Assembly (NCBI GenBank): GCA_020442095.1
Contig: JAGRKY010000039.1
Coordinates: forward strand, 1 to 8,088
DNA length: 8,088 nt
Reading direction: 5' to 3'
From: Bauldia sp.
GTDB taxonomy: Bacteria; Pseudomonadota; Alphaproteobacteria; Rhizobiales; Kaistiaceae
Shown: positions 5,694 through 8,088 of the stretch, in pieces
Layout: the number at the start of each line of letters is the position of its first letter
Position numbering within the stretch: the stretch's first letter is position 1
Made by a program: the position numbers and the translations under genes
Notes under the pieces: model-generated
Database searches by the model: none
What the model saw: the letters and a program-made list of their open reading frames with translations, nothing else
What the model was told of the DNA's origin: nothing

Positions 5694-8088
5694 GCGACAT
5701 CCGCGAGCGCTTCAGGGATCAGATCTCGGCGGTCGACAACCGGGTCCATTTCCGCTTCGGGATCAAGTCGCGGCTGACCGCCGCCTTCGCCGCGCTGGCC
5801 GCGCTGATCGTCATCGGAGCGCTGGTCGCATGGCTGGTCTTCTCCCATGTCGAGCGGGCGGTGACGACCATCGTCTCGACCAGTGTGCCGGAGATCACGC
5901 TGGCGCTGCAGATCGCGCAGCACGCCTCCGAGATCACCACGGTGGCGCCGGCGATCATGGCGAGCGACACCCAGGAGGAGCGCCTCCGGCAGACCGACGT
6001 GCTCGCCCATGTCAGGGAAGAACTCGACAGGCTGATCGGAAAATGGACCGCGCTCGGCATTTCCTCCGATGTCGCCGAGCAATTGCGGGGCCAGGCGGAG
6101 GGGATCTTCGGCCAGATCGACATCATCGACCGGGCGGTCAAGCGGCGGATCGCGATCGCCGGCCGCAGCAAGGAACAGACCGACCTGCTGTCGCGGACCC
6201 ATACCCGTTTCCTGGAGATCCTCGAACCGCTGATCGACGACGCGGTCTTCGACCTGGTGATCGGCAGCGAATCCCACAATGACGAGGCGGCAAGCGCGAT
6301 CCGCGGCGGGCTGGAAGAGGGCACCAGGACGCTGACCGGGCTGAGTGCGCTGCGGGCGAGCGTCGACCGGATCGTCGGCGTGCTGCGCGAGGGCGCCCAT
6401 AGCGACGACCCCGACGTGCGCAGCGCCGTCAGCCAGGCGCTGGCGGTGTCGGAAGCGCGAATCCGAGACCAGCTGGCCGGGCTGCAGGACGTCATCGGCA
6501 TTCGCCGGCTGGCGGAAGCGGTCGACAAGATCCTCGCCTACCGGGAAAGCATTGGCGGCAACGGCCCGGGCGTTGCCGGTGTCCCGGAAACGCCCGCGAC
6601 GTTCGACGAGGCCGCGTTGCGGGTCGATCACGACGCCTTCCTCGGGGTTATCGAGGCGATGGTCGACACGACCCGCACCGGGCTGGTGACGACGATCGAG
6701 ACGATCGTTTCCAGCCAGTCGCGGGCGGTCCGGGGGTTGATCGATACGGGCGCCAACCGGCTGACCGACCTGCTTGTCATCCGGGCCGAGGGGAACCTCG
6801 CCGCCGGGCTTCTCAACGAGGCGGCCAACGTATCGGATATCGAGCGCCTCGGCCCGCTGGCGGAGCGTTTCGATGCGTCGGCCGGGCATATCGACCGGGC
6901 GATGGGCGACCTGCCGAAGAGCGAGGAGCTCAGGAACCTCAGGCTGACCGCCGGCACCATCATCGACATCGGCAAGGGAGCCGACGGCATCTTCAGCCTT
7001 CGCCGTTCGGAGCTCGGCGAAATGGAGACGGCACACGCGGCCCTCGATACCTCGAACGCGCTGTCGGAGACCTTCCATGCCTCGATCAGCGACCTCGTCG
7101 ACGTCGCCGAGGCGTCGAGCGGGGAGGTTGCCGCGGCGTCCCACGAAGTCCTCGGCGAGACGCGCTGGATCATCGCGGCCATCGCGGTGGTCGGCCTGCT
7201 CGGCGCCTTCATCGTCATGTATCTCTACGTCAACCCGCGGATCATCCGGCCGATCCAGGCGATTACCCGGTCGATGACCGCGATCGCTTCCGGCGACACC
7301 GCGATCGACATCCCGGGCCGCGACCGCAACGACGAGCTCGGCAACATGGCCCAGGCGCTCGGCGTGTTCCGCGACATAACCGTCGAGGTGCAGAAATCGA
7401 ACCTGCGGGAGATCGAGGCGGCGCGGCGGCGCCTCTATGACGCGATCGAGAGCATCTCGGAGGCCTTCTCGCTCTACGATGCCGAAGACCGGCTCGTCGT
7501 CTTCAACGACATGTACGGCACGCTGGTCCATCCTGAACTCAAGGACGAGATCCATCCCGGCATGACCTTCGAGGAGGTCATCCGCCGGGCGGTGGCGGCA
7601 GGCAATATCAGGGAGGCGGAGGGGCGCGAGGATGCGTGGATCGCCGAGCGGCTGTGGACCCACCGCAGTCCCGGCGCGCCGCATGTCATGCAGCGCCACG
7701 ACGGCGTCTGGATCATGGTCAGCGAGCGCCGGACCGCCGAGGGGGGCATCGTCGCCGTCTATTCGGACATCACCGAGCTGAAGGAGCGCGAGACCGAGCT
7801 CGCCGAGAAGTCGCAGGCGCTGGAGCAGCTCTCCAACCAGCTCTCCAAGTATCTGTCGCCGCAGATCTACCAGTCGATCTTCACCGGCGAGCAGACCGCC
7901 GAGGTCGCCTCCAAGCGCAAGAAGCTGACGGTCTTCTTCAGCGATCTGGTCGGCTTCACCGAGACCGCCGACCGGCTGGAATCGGAAGACCTGACCCAGA
8001 TGCTCAACCAGTATCTGACCGAGATGTCGACCATCGCGCTCGCCCATGGCGCGACGATCGACAAGTTCATCGGCGATGCGGTGATGAT
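5690..8088 (+). CDS. Transmembrane sensor adenylate cyclase: helical periplasmic domain, HAMP, PAS, class III cyclase (3' end outside window)
   Basis: The frame is open from the ATG at 5690 to the window edge, giving 799 residues so far. Order: cytoplasmic tail (1-28), TM1 (about 29-52), a periplasmic, mostly helical region (about 53-491) with a Gly/Pro-rich break at 289-303, and TM2 (about 493-515). HAMP follows (about 514-566, with Pro521 and DELG at 548-551), then PAS of the PAS-7 kind (about 580-696, ending DITE), a coiled coil (about 695-720) and LSKYLSPQ at 718-725. The class III cyclase starts at about 745. Metal-binding Asp752 (FFSDLVGFT) and Asp796 (KFIGDAVM) are both present. Lys792 aligns with the adenine-selecting Lys of adenylate cyclases, where guanylate cyclases have Glu, so cAMP is the likely product. 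The periplasmic region resembles TorS in helical character and in its opening pattern after TM1, judged from memory. The ATGA overlap and lack of a clear ribosome binding site indicate translational coupling to the binding protein. The catalytic domain is cut by the window edge. Confidence 0.93.
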   Translation, partial: MSDIRERFRDQISAVDNRVHFRFGIKSRLTAAFAALAALIVIGALVAWLVFSHVERAVTTIVSTSVPEITLALQIAQHASEITTVAPAIMASDTQEERLRQTDVLAHVREELDRLIGKWTALGISSDVAEQLRGQAEGIFGQIDIIDRAVKRRIAIAGRSKEQTDLLSRTHTRFLEILEPLIDDAVFDLVIGSESHNDEAASAIRGGLEEGTRTLTGLSALRASVDRIVGVLREGAHSDDPDVRSAVSQALAVSEARIRDQLAGLQDVIGIRRLAEAVDKILAYRESIGGNGPGVAGVPETPATFDEAALRVDHDAFLGVIEAMVDTTRTGLVTTIETIVSSQSRAVRGLIDTGANRLTDLLVIRAEGNLAAGLLNEAANVSDIERLGPLAERFDASAGHIDRAMGDLPKSEELRNLRLTAGTIIDIGKGADGIFSLRRSELGEMETAHAALDTSNALSETFHASISDLVDVAEASSGEVAAASHEVLGETRWIIAAIAVVGLLGAFIVMYLYVNPRIIRPIQAITRSMTAIASGDTAIDIPGRDRNDELGNMAQALGVFRDITVEVQKSNLREIEAARRRLYDAIESISEAFSLYDAEDRLVVFNDMYGTLVHPELKDEIHPGMTFEEVIRRAVAAGNIREAEGREDAWIAERLWTHRSPGAPHVMQRHDGVWIMVSERRTAEGGIVAVYSDITELKERETELAEKSQALEQLSNQLSKYLSPQIYQSIFTGEQTAEVASKRKKLTVFFSDLVGFTETADRLESEDLTQMLNQYLTEMSTIALAHGATIDKFIGDAVM

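Noticed and set aside
5666..8047. Long minus-strand open frame of 793 codons opposite the cyclase gene
   Set aside because: It is the antisense shadow of a G+C-biased gene: low-complexity Arg/Asp/Gly/Leu-rich translation, no recognisable domains, and the plus strand has a complete multi-domain protein.
1..8088. tRNA, rRNA, CRISPR array, insertion sequence or attachment site
   Set aside because: None was found by reading: no spaced long repeats, no transposase-like frame with terminal repeats and no tRNA-like cloverleaf.

Overview
The window is high-GC DNA, about two-thirds G+C by eye. It has tightly packed genes and the strong third-position G/C bias that leaves long antisense open frames. 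Gene content (a RraA/HMG-aldolase-like protein, a form II CoxL-type molybdenum hydroxylase, a LivK-like binding protein and a HAMP-PAS-class III cyclase) fits an alphaproteobacterium, most plausibly Hyphomicrobiales or Rhodospirillales. That placement is inference; no marker gene is present.

Left part (1-936): two minus-strand genes run off the left edge. They are a RraA-like aldolase-family protein (34-720) and, 9 nt downstream, the first 8 codons of a probable Rossmann-fold dehydrogenase (1-24). A 216-bp intergenic region with short palindromes separates them from the divergent plus-strand genes.

Middle (937-4350): a 770-residue molybdopterin-binding large subunit of the xanthine dehydrogenase/CO dehydrogenase superfamily carries the AYRGAGR (form II) signature. 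It stands alone: its FAD and 2Fe-2S partner subunits are not beside it, and a strong intrinsic terminator (3301-3332) follows. Next is a separate gene for a ten-helix DMT/EamA transporter (3400-4350).

Right part (4351-8088), the most interesting: a candidate promoter with an inverted repeat precedes a signal-peptide-bearing type I periplasmic binding protein (4452-5693). That gene overlaps by ATGA a long gene that runs off the right edge (5690 onward). This second gene was read directly from the sequence because it has no stop codon in the window. It encodes TM1, a helical periplasmic domain of about 440 residues, TM2, HAMP, PAS, a coiled coil and a class III nucleotidyl cyclase. Both metal-binding Asp residues and an ATP-type Lys are visible. 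No ABC permease or ATPase gene accompanies the binding protein. The layout resembles TorT/TorS (binding protein plus helical periplasmic sensor), but with a cyclase instead of a histidine kinase. I propose a binding-protein-gated adenylate cyclase: the periplasmic protein senses a ligand and the membrane protein converts that into cAMP.
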